DNA of 38,941 nucleotides. Source: Verrucomicrobiota bacterium (GTDB lineage: Bacteria > Verrucomicrobiota > Verrucomicrobiia > Limisphaerales > UBA1319). Shown one piece after another: positions 16,561-25,291 of the stretch. A program made the translations under genes and the position numbers. The notes under the pieces were generated by a model. That model had not been told where the DNA came from. It did not search any database and saw only the letters and a program-made list of their open reading frames with translations. Position 1 is the stretch's first letter; each line of letters opens with the position of its first letter. The stretch is taken from contig JAKLFB010000049.1 of NCBI GenBank assembly GCA_022711435.1, forward strand, positions 1 to 38,941, written 5' to 3'.

Positions 16561-18438
16561 ATGAGCCTGTTCCGACGACGCCGGCCGGGGCCGGCATGGG
16601 ATAAGAACGATCTGGCGGAGAAGCTGATCGAGTATCCGTTGTTGCGGCTGCTTCTCTACAGCACCGCGTTTCGGCGGATGCTGATCCTGCTGGTGCTGGG
16701 AGGGGTGGCGACGGCGCTGTGTCTGCCGAAAATCTGGCGCACGACCCCAGCCGGATTCGAGCCGGCCGTCAAGGTCAGCGTGCTCGACCTGGTCCAGTCC
16801 TGGTCGCTGGCGCGCTCGGCGCGGAAGCACCATGCAGCCGGCCGCATCGAGGATGCCATCCACGCCTGGCGCTCGGCCGTGGCCAATAATCTGGCCAGCG
16901 ACCGACACTGCCGGAAGCTGATCGAATGCGTGCTCGAGAGCCCGCAGCGGTCTCGCTATGCGGCCCTGGTCGCCGCGGAAGTCCCGTGGTTGTTGCGGCT
17001 GACGCGAACCAACCAGGCCGATCTCGAGTTCGGCGTTCGTGTGTTCGAGCAATACAGGTTTTTCGGCGCCATTGCGGCCTATCTGGGTGCCCAGGCCGAC
17101 CGTCTCACTCCGGCCCTGGCGCGGTCGTATCTGGCAGCCTTGTTCTCCAGCGGGCAGATGGCGGAATTCGACCGGCGATACGGCCAATACCGGGAGTTGG
17201 TCGGGGAAGATCCGGAAGTCCGGCTCTACCGCGCCGCGTATGTGGTGGGCTGGGGGCCAGTGCCGGAGACGGCGGCCAGCCGGGCCGAGCTCGAGGCGGC
17301 GCGGAACGATCCGGCTCGCGAGATCCTGGCCCACCGATTGATCATGGCGGTCAGCCTGCGGCGCGAAGAGGTGGAAGCCTGCGGGAACTCCCTCGAGCAG
17401 CTGGCGGCGCGAAAAGAGGACACCACACTCGATCACGTCAACTACTGGCGGCTCCTGGTCAAGGCGGGGCGGAAGGATGAGGCGGTGCAGCGGGCTCAGG
17501 CGTTTCTGCCATCCCCGACCAACCAGGCTGAGGCGGAACGGCTGCTGCGGATCTACTCGCTGCTCGGCTTGAACGACATCGCTCTCGAGCTGGTCAACAT
17601 CGAGCTCCCCAAGTATCCCCAATCGGTCGAGCTATGGATGGCGAAAGGGGCGCTGCTGATCGAGCGGGGCGAATGGGAGCGGGTCGCCGACCTGGCAGCC
17701 CAGATCCGCCAGGTCGCCAGCCAATTCAAGATCATGGCTGGCTACAGCTATTTCCTCGAGGGCCGCGCCGCCTTGGCACAGAAACGGCCGCTGGATGCCG
17801 AGCGAGCCTTCCGCCGGCTCCCCGACATGGGCATATCGCACTTGGGCCTGGCGCTGTTCGTGGCCGAAAATGTCTGGCAAGCCGGCTATGGAAACGACGC
17901 CCGCGCCCTGCTCGAACGGATGCGGCAGGATTTTGCCGGGCAGCCCGAGTACTGGCGGCTGCTGGTTCGCATGGCGCGCGTGGATCGCGACGCGGCTCTC
18001 TACCTGGCAGCAGCCGAATCTCTGTATCGCCTGGCGCCTGAGGACGTGTTCGCGAACAGCAACTATGCCGCGGCGCTGGTCATCCATGGCCAGCGGGTCA
18101 ATGAAGCCTTGGGGATCGCCTTCCTGGTGCGAAATCGGGTCCCCGAATCGCTGGCCTTTCAAATCCTCCACGCGCGCGCCTTGACCCTGAACCAGCGGCA
18201 CGAGGAGGCGGAGGAGATCTTGAACCGGATCGATCCCGCGCGGCTGACAGCCGAGGATGCATCCACTTACCATCTCGCGCGAGCGCAGCTCGAGGCGGCG
18301 CAGGGGCGCCTGGACCAGGCTCGGGTTTCGGCCCGATCGGCCAACAGCATTCACCTGTTCGAGCCGGAAACGCGATGGCTGGATGAGCTGGAGAAGCCCC
18401 CGCGGGCCGACACGGCGCCAGCCAACGCTGCCGGTTGA
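16561..18438 (+). CDS. Membrane-anchored TPR-repeat protein
   Basis: The 625-residue protein has a basic N-terminus (MSLFRRRRPG), one membrane helix (about 40-58) and then a long alpha-helical solenoid. Several stretches show TPR-type spacing, for example AARKHHAAGRIEDAIHAWRSA (about 82-102), YWRLLVKAGRKDEAVQRAQ and ARAQLEAAQGRLDQARVSA. TPR arrays hold protein partners, here probably outside the cytoplasm. It lies 40 bp after the pseudopilin-type genes on the same strand, so a role as an assembly or scaffold factor of the same apparatus is possible. No enzymatic motif was seen. Its gene converges on mrp. Confidence 0.7.
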   Translation: MSLFRRRRPGPAWDKNDLAEKLIEYPLLRLLLYSTAFRRMLILLVLGGVATALCLPKIWRTTPAGFEPAVKVSVLDLVQSWSLARSARKHHAAGRIEDAIHAWRSAVANNLASDRHCRKLIECVLESPQRSRYAALVAAEVPWLLRLTRTNQADLEFGVRVFEQYRFFGAIAAYLGAQADRLTPALARSYLAALFSSGQMAEFDRRYGQYRELVGEDPEVRLYRAAYVVGWGPVPETAASRAELEAARNDPAREILAHRLIMAVSLRREEVEACGNSLEQLAARKEDTTLDHVNYWRLLVKAGRKDEAVQRAQAFLPSPTNQAEAERLLRIYSLLGLNDIALELVNIELPKYPQSVELWMAKGALLIERGEWERVADLAAQIRQVASQFKIMAGYSYFLEGRAALAQKRPLDAERAFRRLPDMGISHLGLALFVAENVWQAGYGNDARALLERMRQDFAGQPEYWRLLVRMARVDRDAALYLAAAESLYRLAPEDVFANSNYAAALVIHGQRVNEALGIAFLVRNRVPESLAFQILHARALTLNQRHEEAEEILNRIDPARLTAEDASTYHLARAQLEAAQGRLDQARVSARSANSIHLFEPETRWLDELEKPPRADTAPANAAG

Positions 18439-18477
18439 TGGCTTTCAACGAACTTTCTGGCTGCCGGCGATGCTGCC

Positions 18478-19539
18478 TCACAGGGGCTGCGGGCTGGCGG
18501 CAGGCATGGCTTGTTTCATGCGCTCGACGATCTGCAGGAACGCCTGGGCGGGCGCGCTTTGCGGGGCGTCGACCACGACGGGGGTTCCCCGGTCGCCGCC
18601 GATCCGGATCTCCGTGAAGATGGGGATTTCACCGAGGAAGGGGACGCTCTGGCGCCGGGCCTCCTGGCTTCCGCCGCCATGGCCGAAGATCTCGATGCGC
18701 TGGCCGTCGGGCGCGGTGAAATAGCTCATGTTCTCGATGATGCCGAGGATGGGCACATTGAGTTTTTGGAACATGCCCATGCCTTTGCGGACAACGCCGA
18801 GGGATGCCTCCTGGGGTGTGGTGACCACCAGGCCGCCATCGAGCGGGACGGTCTGGCAAAGGGTGAGCTGCGCGTCGCCGGTGCCGGGCGGCAGGTCGAT
18901 CAACAAGTAATCGAGCTCGCCCCAGGCGACCGAGCCGAGGAACTGCTGAATGGTCTTGACGATCATCGGGCCGCGCCAGATCACGGGGGCATCGCCGTCG
19001 ACGAGGAACCCGATGCTCATCAGCTTGACGCCGTAGTTGGCCAGGGGCTCGATCTGCTGCTTCTCATTGAGCGATGGCCGCTGATGGATGCCCATCATGA
19101 GAGGGATGCTCGGGCCGTAGATATCGCAGTCCAAGAGGCCAACCCGGGCATTTTGCCGGGCCAGCCCGCAGGCCAGGTTGACGGAGACCGTGGACTTGCC
19201 GACGCCGCCCTTGCCGCTGGCGACCGCCACGATGCGCCGGATCCCGGGAATCCGGCGGGGAACGGGCATGGACCCGGCCGGAGCCCCTTCGCCGCCGCCC
19301 GGCATCCGCACGTCGACCTGGACGGATTGGACGCCCGGAAGCGAGCCGACGGTGCTTTTGCATTCGGCCTCGAGTGGAGCCACCAGCTCCGGCTTCCGCG
19401 TCGAGAGCTCGAGCTGGATCACGACCCGGCCATCCTCGACGCGGACCGATCGAACCAGCCCGAACGAGACGATGTCCCGGCTGAACCCGGGATACTTCAC
19501 CTGGCGAAGCGCGGCGTGGATTTGTTCTTCAGTCGGCAT
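18478..19539 (-). CDS. mrp: Mrp/ApbC-type P-loop ATPase (Fe-S cluster carrier)
   Basis: The 353-residue protein has an N-terminal MIP18/DUF59-like domain (1-80) and then a deviant-Walker P-loop domain with SGKGGVGKST (about 107-116), DCDIYGPS and DLPPGTGDAQ. Mrp/ApbC proteins carry or assemble iron-sulphur clusters in the cytoplasm. The usual CxxC pair after the NMSYF segment is missing: the sequence reads NMSYFTAPDGQRIEIFGHGGG-like, with no cysteine there. Members without the pair exist, so activity may be ATPase or carrier by another route. The start overlaps the tatC stop by 11 bp, so it is the last gene of the tat group. Confidence 0.88.
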   Translation of the reverse strand: MPTEEQIHAALRQVKYPGFSRDIVSFGLVRSVRVEDGRVVIQLELSTRKPELVAPLEAECKSTVGSLPGVQSVQVDVRMPGGGEGAPAGSMPVPRRIPGIRRIVAVASGKGGVGKSTVSVNLACGLARQNARVGLLDCDIYGPSIPLMMGIHQRPSLNEKQQIEPLANYGVKLMSIGFLVDGDAPVIWRGPMIVKTIQQFLGSVAWGELDYLLIDLPPGTGDAQLTLCQTVPLDGGLVVTTPQEASLGVVRKGMGMFQKLNVPILGIIENMSYFTAPDGQRIEIFGHGGGSQEARRQSVPFLGEIPIFTEIRIGGDRGTPVVVDAPQSAPAQAFLQIVERMKQAMPAASPQPL

Positions 19540-20563
19540 GGGGAGGAGAGTTGTTGGCGGATAAGGCGGCCCGCTCCTGCCGGGCCCAGATCCGGGCGAT
19601 GAAGACGCTGACTTCGTAAAGCACCTGGAGAGGCAGGGCCATGAGCATCATGGTCACCGGGTCCCCGGAGGGAGTGATGACAGCGCAGAGCACCATGTTG
19701 ATCACCACCCAGTAGGATCGAAACCCGGAGAGCTTCTGGTAATCCAACAGCTCGATCTTCACCAGCGTCAGGAGCACGACCGGCAGCTGAAAGCTCAAGC
19801 CCATGCCCAGCATGAACTTGGTGACGAAGCTGATGTAATCCTCGGCGCGCCATTCGTTGGCCTCGAAGCCCATCCACTCGGAAAACTGGACCGAGGCCAT
19901 CAACGCCACCTGGGCGATGATGAAATAGCAGAAGAACACGCCGAGCACGAACAGGCCGCTCCCGAAACCGGCAATGCGGAACAGGATCCGCTTCTCCGTG
20001 ATCTTGAGAGCGGGCAGAATGAACTCGCCCAGGAAATAGATGATGAAGGGCGAAGCCAGGACCAGCCCGCCATAAAGAGCGAGCTTGAGAGCGACAATGA
20101 ACGCGCTGAGCGGGCTGTAGTTTTTGAGGGAGATGGTGGATACGATCTTCTCGGAGACCGCCGCGGGTTCCGGTTCGAGGGTGAGCACGAGGTTGGTGCC
20201 CAGCAGGACCGGCTCGATTCGGAAGGAGCGGTTCGTGGCGATCGAGGAGCCGAGCGGCTCGAAATAGTTCAGGGGAAGCCGCCAGGCGGTGTTGGTGCCC
20301 ATGCGGACGGTGACGTTCTTGTCGAGGCCGACTGTCATCCAACGGTCCTGGGCCAGCCGAAGCGGCCAGGTCAGGAACGTGACGAGCTTATTGCCGGCGA
20401 CCAGGCAGACCACCATGGCAACCACGAGCGAGGCCACCGCCTTGATCAGCGTCCAGCGAAGGTCTTCGAGATGCTCGAGGAAGGACTTGACCGGTCCGCC
20501 GCCGTCTTCATCCTCTTCGTCGATCTCTGGCGAGGGATGGACCTCCTCGGGGTCGCTGGCCAT
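19529..20563 (-). CDS. tatC: Sec-independent translocase subunit TatC
   Basis: The 344-residue protein is the substrate-receptor subunit of the twin-arginine translocase in the inner membrane. The diagnostic cytoplasmic start SFLEHLEDLRWTLIKA is at about 28-42, followed by six predicted membrane helices; ITPSGDPVTMM near residue 295 is a second family hallmark. The first periplasmic loop is unusually long, about 100 residues (roughly 60-160), against 30-40 in E. coli. It follows tatA by 24 bp and overlaps mrp. At least two proteins in this window carry Tat signals, so the machine has local clients. Confidence 0.92.
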   Translation of the reverse strand: MASDPEEVHPSPEIDEEDEDGGGPVKSFLEHLEDLRWTLIKAVASLVVAMVVCLVAGNKLVTFLTWPLRLAQDRWMTVGLDKNVTVRMGTNTAWRLPLNYFEPLGSSIATNRSFRIEPVLLGTNLVLTLEPEPAAVSEKIVSTISLKNYSPLSAFIVALKLALYGGLVLASPFIIYFLGEFILPALKITEKRILFRIAGFGSGLFVLGVFFCYFIIAQVALMASVQFSEWMGFEANEWRAEDYISFVTKFMLGMGLSFQLPVVLLTLVKIELLDYQKLSGFRSYWVVINMVLCAVITPSGDPVTMMLMALPLQVLYEVSVFIARIWARQERAALSANNSPPHAD

Positions 20564-20587
20564 AGTCGCCCTTTGACCGCCTCCCCG

Positions 20588-20875
20588 TTACGATTCCGGC
20601 GATGGAGGTGCGCCTGGCGAGGTTGAGCTCGGAGAATCGCTGTAGGTCACCGGGTTGGTCCGGCGCGGCGGTGCCGGCTCATCCTCGATGGCTTGCTGGA
20701 GGTCCTCGGTGACTTCGCGGGTGGCCTTCTTAAACTCCTTGATGCCGTGGCCCAGGCCGCGGGCCAATTCGGGCAGCTTCTTGGCGCCGAACAGGAGAAG
20801 GATCACGAGCATGATGGCCACCATCTCCGGCCAGCCCATGAAACCGAGGACATTCATTTGCATAGAAAACCACAT
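20588..20875 (-). CDS. tatA: Sec-independent translocase subunit TatA/TatB
   Basis: The 95-residue protein has one N-terminal membrane helix after GWPEM, then the hinge FGAKKLPELARGLGHGIKEF, an amphipathic helix to about residue 60 and a proline-rich tail: the TatA/TatE pattern. The FG at the hinge is the family's strongest mark. TatA forms the protein-conducting oligomer with TatC. The start is uncertain among ATGs at 20875, 20863 and 20857; none has a strong RBS. No separate TatB was seen, so this may be a bifunctional TatA. Confidence 0.88.
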   Translation of the reverse strand: MWFSMQMNVLGFMGWPEMVAIMLVILLLFGAKKLPELARGLGHGIKEFKKATREVTEDLQQAIEDEPAPPRRTNPVTYSDSPSSTSPGAPPSPES

Positions 20876-20991
20876 TGCAGGCAACGTAATGCTCGTTGGT
20901 ACCCAAGTAAAGCGCTAATTCCAGCCCTGGCGCAGCGGCCCCTCCCCCCGGCGGAAATCAGGCATCCAGAGCCTGGGCATCCGGCCGCCGA

Positions 20992-21642
20992 TCACTCGCG
21001 GGGCAGGAGCAGCACGAACTCGCCGCGGCGGTTCATGCTCCAGGCGGCCTCGTCATGTCCGGCCGAGGCGGGGCGGTCCTCGCCGTAGCTGATCGTCCGG
21101 ATCCGCGAGGCGGCGATCCCCAGGTTGACAAGGTACTCCCGGACGGCCAGCGCGCGGCGCTCTCCGAGGGCGCGGTTGTACTCTTCCGTGCCGCGCTCGT
21201 CGCAGTGGCCCTCGATGAGGAGATCCTGGCCGGCCGGCCCATTCTTGATCTGGGTGGCGACCGACTCGATCTTGTTCCGCTCGCTGGCCTTGACCTCGGA
21301 ACGGTCATAATCGAAATAGACGGTGAAATCGCGGAAGACCTCGCGGTTGGCGGGGCGGCCTTCGAACTGATCGAGGCCAGCGTGTTCGATCTGGCCTTCC
21401 GGGCCGACGGCGGGCGGCGTGACATCGACGGCTTGCGGGCTGGGGCCCGCGGGCAGCGTCGCGCCCTGGCCGGGAGACGTTGCGGGGCCTTGGGTGACAA
21501 ACGGGGCGCGACCGGGGCCTTCAACGGCAGGCTTGCTCCCCGGAATGGGGGTCATGTTCTTGGGGCGTTGTTTGCATCCCGTTCCAACCATGGCGAGCGC
21601 CAGCACCAGGGTGAGCAGAAAGGCCAAATTGAGCTTTTTCAT
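20992..21642 (-). CDS. pal: Peptidoglycan-associated lipoprotein Pal
   Basis: The 216-residue protein has a lipoprotein signal ending in VGTGC (Cys23), a proline- and glycine-rich linker (about 25-100) and a C-terminal OmpA-type domain (about 105-216) with FDYDRSEVK and EGHCDERGTEEYN, the residues that hold peptidoglycan. Pal anchors the outer membrane to the cell wall and binds TolB. The -3 residue of the lipobox is glycine rather than leucine. It follows tolB by 24 bp and closes the classical tol-pal order; tatA starts 117 bp downstream. Confidence 0.9.
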   Translation of the reverse strand: MKKLNLAFLLTLVLALAMVGTGCKQRPKNMTPIPGSKPAVEGPGRAPFVTQGPATSPGQGATLPAGPSPQAVDVTPPAVGPEGQIEHAGLDQFEGRPANREVFRDFTVYFDYDRSEVKASERNKIESVATQIKNGPAGQDLLIEGHCDERGTEEYNRALGERRALAVREYLVNLGIAASRIRTISYGEDRPASAGHDEAAWSMNRRGEFVLLLPRE

Positions 21643-21666
21643 CGGTCGATCGTTTTAGGGTTTGGG

Positions 21667-22863
21667 TTAGCGTGCCCACGCAGGCTGCGAGCTGCTACCC
21701 GAAATCCGGGCGATATCCTTGACACGTTTGGTAGGCACGTCAAGCAAAGAGAGGACTCGCTGGCTGCCCTGCCGGCGCACGAACATGACGGTGCGCGAGT
21801 TCGGGGCCCAAGCCGGATCCTCGCCGGCGCACAACACGCTGGTGTTGCCGGTCTTGAGGTTGAGCACGCAGATCTGGAAGCTGCCCATCATCGACGTGAA
21901 CACGATCGACTGCCCGTCCGGGGACCAGTCGGGCTCGGTGGTGTTGATCACGCCCGTGGTGGAGAGGCGCTTCATGGATCCGCCATCGGCCGGCATCGTG
22001 TAGAGGGCCGCGCGGCCGGAGACGCGGGACGTGAAGCACAGGGTCCGGCTGTCCGGCGACCAGCAGGGGCTGGATTCGTCCTGCTTGGTGGTGGTGCACT
22101 GGCGGAGATTGCCGCCGCCGATGTCGGCCACATAGATGTCCGGGCTCCCGCCCTTGCTGAGCACCATGGCGATGCGCCGGCCGTCGGGCGACACGGCGGC
22201 GCTGGTGTTGAGCCCGGTGTACCGGGCCACAATCTTACGTTCGCCCGTCTGGAGGTTATGGGAAAAGATATCGGGATTGCCCAGGCGATAGGAGGTGTAG
22301 AAGAGCCACTGGTTGGCGGGCCCCCAGGCGGGAGCGGCCACGATCGTGCGATCCTGGGTGATGGCCAGCGGGTTATGCCCGTCGTAATCCGACACGTAGA
22401 TCTCGCTCGTGTCGCCCGTCGACACCTTGAATGCGACCCGGGTCTGAGCGATGCCGGTCTGGCCTGTGAGCTTCTCGACGATCGCATCCGAGAACGCATG
22501 GGCTTGCGAGCGCATCCCTCCCCCGGAAAACGCCTTGGCGAGCACCACGTTCCGCGAGATGCGGTCGGTCACGGCGCCCCCCACCTGGCCCTGGCCGGTC
22601 GATTCGACGAGGAACTGGGCCTGGTCGGCGGCCACCACCTCGAAGCCAGCCACCTCCAGATCGAATCGGAGGACATTCTGAACCTCGGCCGCAAACCCGG
22701 TGATGGCGATCTTCACAAGCCGCTTCAGGCTGGCCGTCCCTTCGATAATGATCGGGTCGTCGGAGGCCGCTCGCGCGTGGAGCAGCCATCCGGAAACCAT
22801 CACAAGGGAAAAGGCGGCCGCCAGCGCGGCTATCGAGGCTCGGCAATAATATCGATTCATCAT
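21667..22863 (-). CDS. tolB: Tol-Pal translocation protein TolB
   Basis: The 398-residue protein has a signal peptide (about 1-33), an N-terminal TolB domain and a C-terminal WD40-like beta-propeller with repeated SPDGRR, SPDSRT and SPDGQS blades (about 200-360). TolB works in the periplasm between TolA and Pal. It is somewhat shorter than the usual 420-430. The start pair ATGATG lies 11 bp after the tolA stop and pal follows by 24 bp. Position and propeller leave little doubt, though other secreted propeller proteins look alike in isolation. Confidence 0.88.
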   Translation of the reverse strand: MMNRYYCRASIAALAAAFSLVMVSGWLLHARAASDDPIIIEGTASLKRLVKIAITGFAAEVQNVLRFDLEVAGFEVVAADQAQFLVESTGQGQVGGAVTDRISRNVVLAKAFSGGGMRSQAHAFSDAIVEKLTGQTGIAQTRVAFKVSTGDTSEIYVSDYDGHNPLAITQDRTIVAAPAWGPANQWLFYTSYRLGNPDIFSHNLQTGERKIVARYTGLNTSAAVSPDGRRIAMVLSKGGSPDIYVADIGGGNLRQCTTTKQDESSPCWSPDSRTLCFTSRVSGRAALYTMPADGGSMKRLSTTGVINTTEPDWSPDGQSIVFTSMMGSFQICVLNLKTGNTSVLCAGEDPAWAPNSRTVMFVRRQGSQRVLSLLDVPTKRVKDIARISGSSSQPAWAR

Positions 22864-22874
22864 GGGGCGTTTGA

Positions 22875-23753
22875 TTATCCAGTCAGGGCATCTGCATTGA
22901 GCACAAAGTGAATCCGATAGGTCCGCTCCGACTCGCGGGCGCCTTCCGGAAACGGCGCCACGAACGTGACGCGTTCGAGAACGCGGGCGACCGACTGGTC
23001 CAGGACCGAATGGCCGGAAGGCTTTTCGATCCGGCTCGAGATCACGCGGCCGTCCCGGGCGATGACCACGCGCGCCCGGACCGTGAGCGAGCGGTCCTGG
23101 ATCTCCAGTGGCCGGATCCAGGATCGGTCATAAAAGGTCTTGACGAACTGAGCATAGTTGGCATAGGACTCGCCGCCCGTGCCGTCGCCCGACCCGGGGC
23201 CGACCCCCTCGATTCGAGTCGATGAGGAGAGCCCGTCGCGCAGGCTGCTCATCGCGCGGCCGACCGACTGCGACCATCGCGCCGGGCCGGACGATCGCGG
23301 CGGGCGCTCGGCTGCGCGGTCTTCGGCGCGCTCGGAACCAGCCTGGGAAGCCGAACGCTGGGTGACGGGCTTCAGGTTCGGCTGGATGACACGCCGCGCG
23401 GCCGGAGCTGGCTGGGGCGGGGCGGGGGGGTTCAGGTCGATCCCCTCCTCCCGCGGCGGCCGGGATGGCTCGGGCCGCGGGGATTCCGGAGCGCTGGGAG
23501 GGGCGGCCACGCGCGGCAGGGCCGGCGGCGTGGCAGGCTGCGCGGGCGCGGGCGCCGGAGGCGTCCGCGGGCCCGGCGAGCCGCCGCCGAAAAAGGCCTC
23601 GTCCACTAGCCGCGTGGGAACGAAATCCAGCAAGGGCAGGTCATCGACGGGCGGCCGGGGTGCCGTGTAGGCGGGGCCCAGCACCAGCAGGCCCAGCAGC
23701 GCCGAGTGGAAGGCGGCCGAGACCAGCAGGCATTTGTGTTGGACGGCGCTCAT
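22875..23753 (-). CDS. tolA: TolA/TonB-like energy-transducing protein
   Basis: The 292-residue protein has a membrane anchor (about 9-28), a long proline- and alanine-rich spacer (about 30-140) and a C-terminal TonB/TolA-type domain (about 200-292) with VIARDGRVISSRIEKPSG and FVAPFPEG. It links the TolQ-TolR motor in the inner membrane to TolB and Pal. The spacer is proline-rich as in TonB, not helical as in enterobacterial TolA, but the place between tolR and tolB points to the TolA role. Its ATG overlaps the tolR stop (ATGA). Confidence 0.82.
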   Translation of the reverse strand: MSAVQHKCLLVSAAFHSALLGLLVLGPAYTAPRPPVDDLPLLDFVPTRLVDEAFFGGGSPGPRTPPAPAPAQPATPPALPRVAAPPSAPESPRPEPSRPPREEGIDLNPPAPPQPAPAARRVIQPNLKPVTQRSASQAGSERAEDRAAERPPRSSGPARWSQSVGRAMSSLRDGLSSSTRIEGVGPGSGDGTGGESYANYAQFVKTFYDRSWIRPLEIQDRSLTVRARVVIARDGRVISSRIEKPSGHSVLDQSVARVLERVTFVAPFPEGARESERTYRIHFVLNADALTG

Positions 23754-24172
23754 GGTACGCGGGCCGGCTCGGTCCGAAGCGAGAACCGGGTGATGTCGTG
23801 CCGCTGGCAGAGATCGAGGATGGCAGCCGCGTGCTCGAGGGGGCCGCTCTTGTCGGCGCGGATGTAGACGACCAGGTTGGGATTGGCGCGGTAGGTTTCG
23901 GCCAGCTCCGCCTCGATCTGGGCCAGATTGAAGACCCGGCGGTCCAGGCGGTATTGCCCGTCCCGGCTGATCTCGATGGTGCGGACGTCGCGGGGATCGA
24001 GCTGTTTGCGATCGGTCCGGCCGCCTGGAGGGAGCCGGAGATCGATGCTTTGCGTGAGGAGGGGCGTGGTGATGACGAAGATGATCAGGAGAACAAAAGC
24101 CAGATCCAGCAGCGGCGTGATGTTGATGTCGCTGAGCGTGACCAGATAGTTCCGTTGGGAGAACCGGCGCAT
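23750..24172 (-). CDS. tolR: Biopolymer transport protein TolR/ExbD
   Basis: The 140-residue protein has one membrane helix (about 18-38) preceded by DINITPLLDLAF; the aspartate at 23 is the proton-path residue of the family. The periplasmic domain (about 60-140) is of the TolR/ExbD type and ends VVYIRADKSGPLEHAAAILD-like. With TolQ it forms the proton-driven motor. I chose the ATG at 24172: a longer open frame upstream would overlap the zinc-ribbon gene and is arginine/proline-rich shadow sequence. It begins 8 bp after that gene's stop and overlaps tolA by 4 bp. Confidence 0.92.
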   Translation of the reverse strand: MRRFSQRNYLVTLSDINITPLLDLAFVLLIIFVITTPLLTQSIDLRLPPGGRTDRKQLDPRDVRTIEISRDGQYRLDRRVFNLAQIEAELAETYRANPNLVVYIRADKSGPLEHAAAILDLCQRHDITRFSLRTEPARVP

Positions 24173-24180
24173 GGGCTTGG

Positions 24181-24528
24181 CTAGAAGAGCAGTTTTCGAT
24201 CCACGATCAGCAGGATCAGGAGGAATCCCGCCAGGACCATCACAACCAGCAGCAGGACGTGCTGCGGCCGGACCATGCTGGCGTCGGGAAAGACCTTCTT
24301 GCGGAGCCGGCGCCAGAAGGTGCGGTGGAGCCGCAGGCCGCAGCTGGTGCAGCGCAGTTGATGGCGCTCGTTGCGGTGCCCGCAGTGGTGGCAGGACACA
24401 TACAGATGCGCCCCGCATGCGCCGCAGGTGTTGGCCCCGTGAGCGTTGGCCGCATGGCACTTGGCGCAAATCACTTCCGGGCGCGACGGTTGGCTCGGAG
24501 ACTCCGTTGGAGGACTCGGTTCAGTCAT
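24181..24528 (-). CDS. Double zinc-ribbon membrane protein in the tol operon
   Basis: The 115-residue protein has eight cysteines in four CxxC pairs (21/24, 35/38, 46/49, 60/63), which is a double zinc ribbon. A basic stretch (RTFWRRLRKKVF, about 68-79) and one C-terminal membrane helix (about 90-108) ending in DRKLLF follow. The ribbons therefore most likely face the cytoplasm. Its ATG overlaps the tolQ stop by 8 bp and its stop lies 8 bp before tolR, so it is translated as part of the motor operon. I know of no such protein in the standard Tol system. The function is unknown; a regulator or assembly factor of the TolQ-TolR motor is an inference from place alone. Confidence 0.8.
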   Translation of the reverse strand: MTEPSPPTESPSQPSRPEVICAKCHAANAHGANTCGACGAHLYVSCHHCGHRNERHQLRCTSCGLRLHRTFWRRLRKKVFPDASMVRPQHVLLLVVMVLAGFLLILLIVDRKLLF

Positions 24529-25267
24529 CGCCTGCCAAGAATTCGTTCTCCATCCGCGACACCAGCTCCTGGGCAAAATTATCCAGCTCGACCGTGAGCA
24601 CCCGGAGGTGGTGCACCAGATAATTATAGCCAAACATGGACGGGATGGCGACCAGCAGCCCGGCCACGGTGGTGATCAGGGCGGCGGCAACGCCCGGCGC
24701 CATGGTGGCCAGATCCGCATGCCCCTTCATGCCCACGTAGCTGAACGTGCTCATGACGCCCCAGACCGTGCCCAGCAATCCCAGGAAGGGCGCCCCGCTG
24801 ACCGCGATGGCCAGAAGGATCAGACCGGACTCGAGCTGGAGCGACTGTTCGGCGACGGCCCGCTCGAGGGCCCGCTTGACGTGCTCCATGGACTTGAGCG
24901 ACAGGCGGAGCGTCGAGGGGCTGGGGTTGTCAGCCAGCAGGCGGCGCCGGCCCGCCAGCTCCTTGCATCCCTCCTGGTAGACCGAAAAGAGCGGGCACCC
25001 GTCGACGTGCACGTGGCGGTCGTGGATGTTGGTGACGCTCGACTGGGCGCGGAACTCGAGGCTAAACAGGTGGTTGAGCCGCTTGGCCCGGCGCATCTGG
25101 ATCGCCTTGGTCGCCATCACCGACCAGGCGAATATGGAGAAGATCGCCAACACCACGATGATGGCCTTCGCCTCCGGCGTAGCCTGCTGCCAGACGTAAA
25201 AAATTTCCGACTCCGGCAGATCCACCGCCAGCGTCCATCCCCAACAATCCATCATGCCAAGCCCCAT
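24521..25267 (-). CDS. tolQ: MotA/TolQ/ExbB proton channel protein TolQ
   Basis: The 248-residue protein has three membrane helices (about 33-53, 147-172, 192-215). The stretch GAPFLGLLGTVWGVMSTF between the second helix and the loop is the family hallmark, and the third helix holds the conserved threonine pair (ITTVAGLLVAIPS). TolQ is the stator-like channel of the Tol motor in the inner membrane. GGTGG about nine bases before the ATG at 25267 can serve as RBS. It is the first gene of the operon, with a promoter at 25292-25319. Confidence 0.92.
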   Translation of the reverse strand: MGLGMMDCWGWTLAVDLPESEIFYVWQQATPEAKAIIVVLAIFSIFAWSVMATKAIQMRRAKRLNHLFSLEFRAQSSVTNIHDRHVHVDGCPLFSVYQEGCKELAGRRRLLADNPSPSTLRLSLKSMEHVKRALERAVAEQSLQLESGLILLAIAVSGAPFLGLLGTVWGVMSTFSYVGMKGHADLATMAPGVAAALITTVAGLLVAIPSMFGYNYLVHHLRVLTVELDNFAQELVSRMENEFLAGDD

Positions 25268-25291
25268 GTGTCATTCCACCTTCCGGCCCCC

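Noticed and set aside
23750..24469. A longer tolR reaching back to 24469
   Set aside because: The extra 99 residues overlap the zinc-ribbon gene in another frame and lack family similarity; the ATG at 24172 fits the family start.
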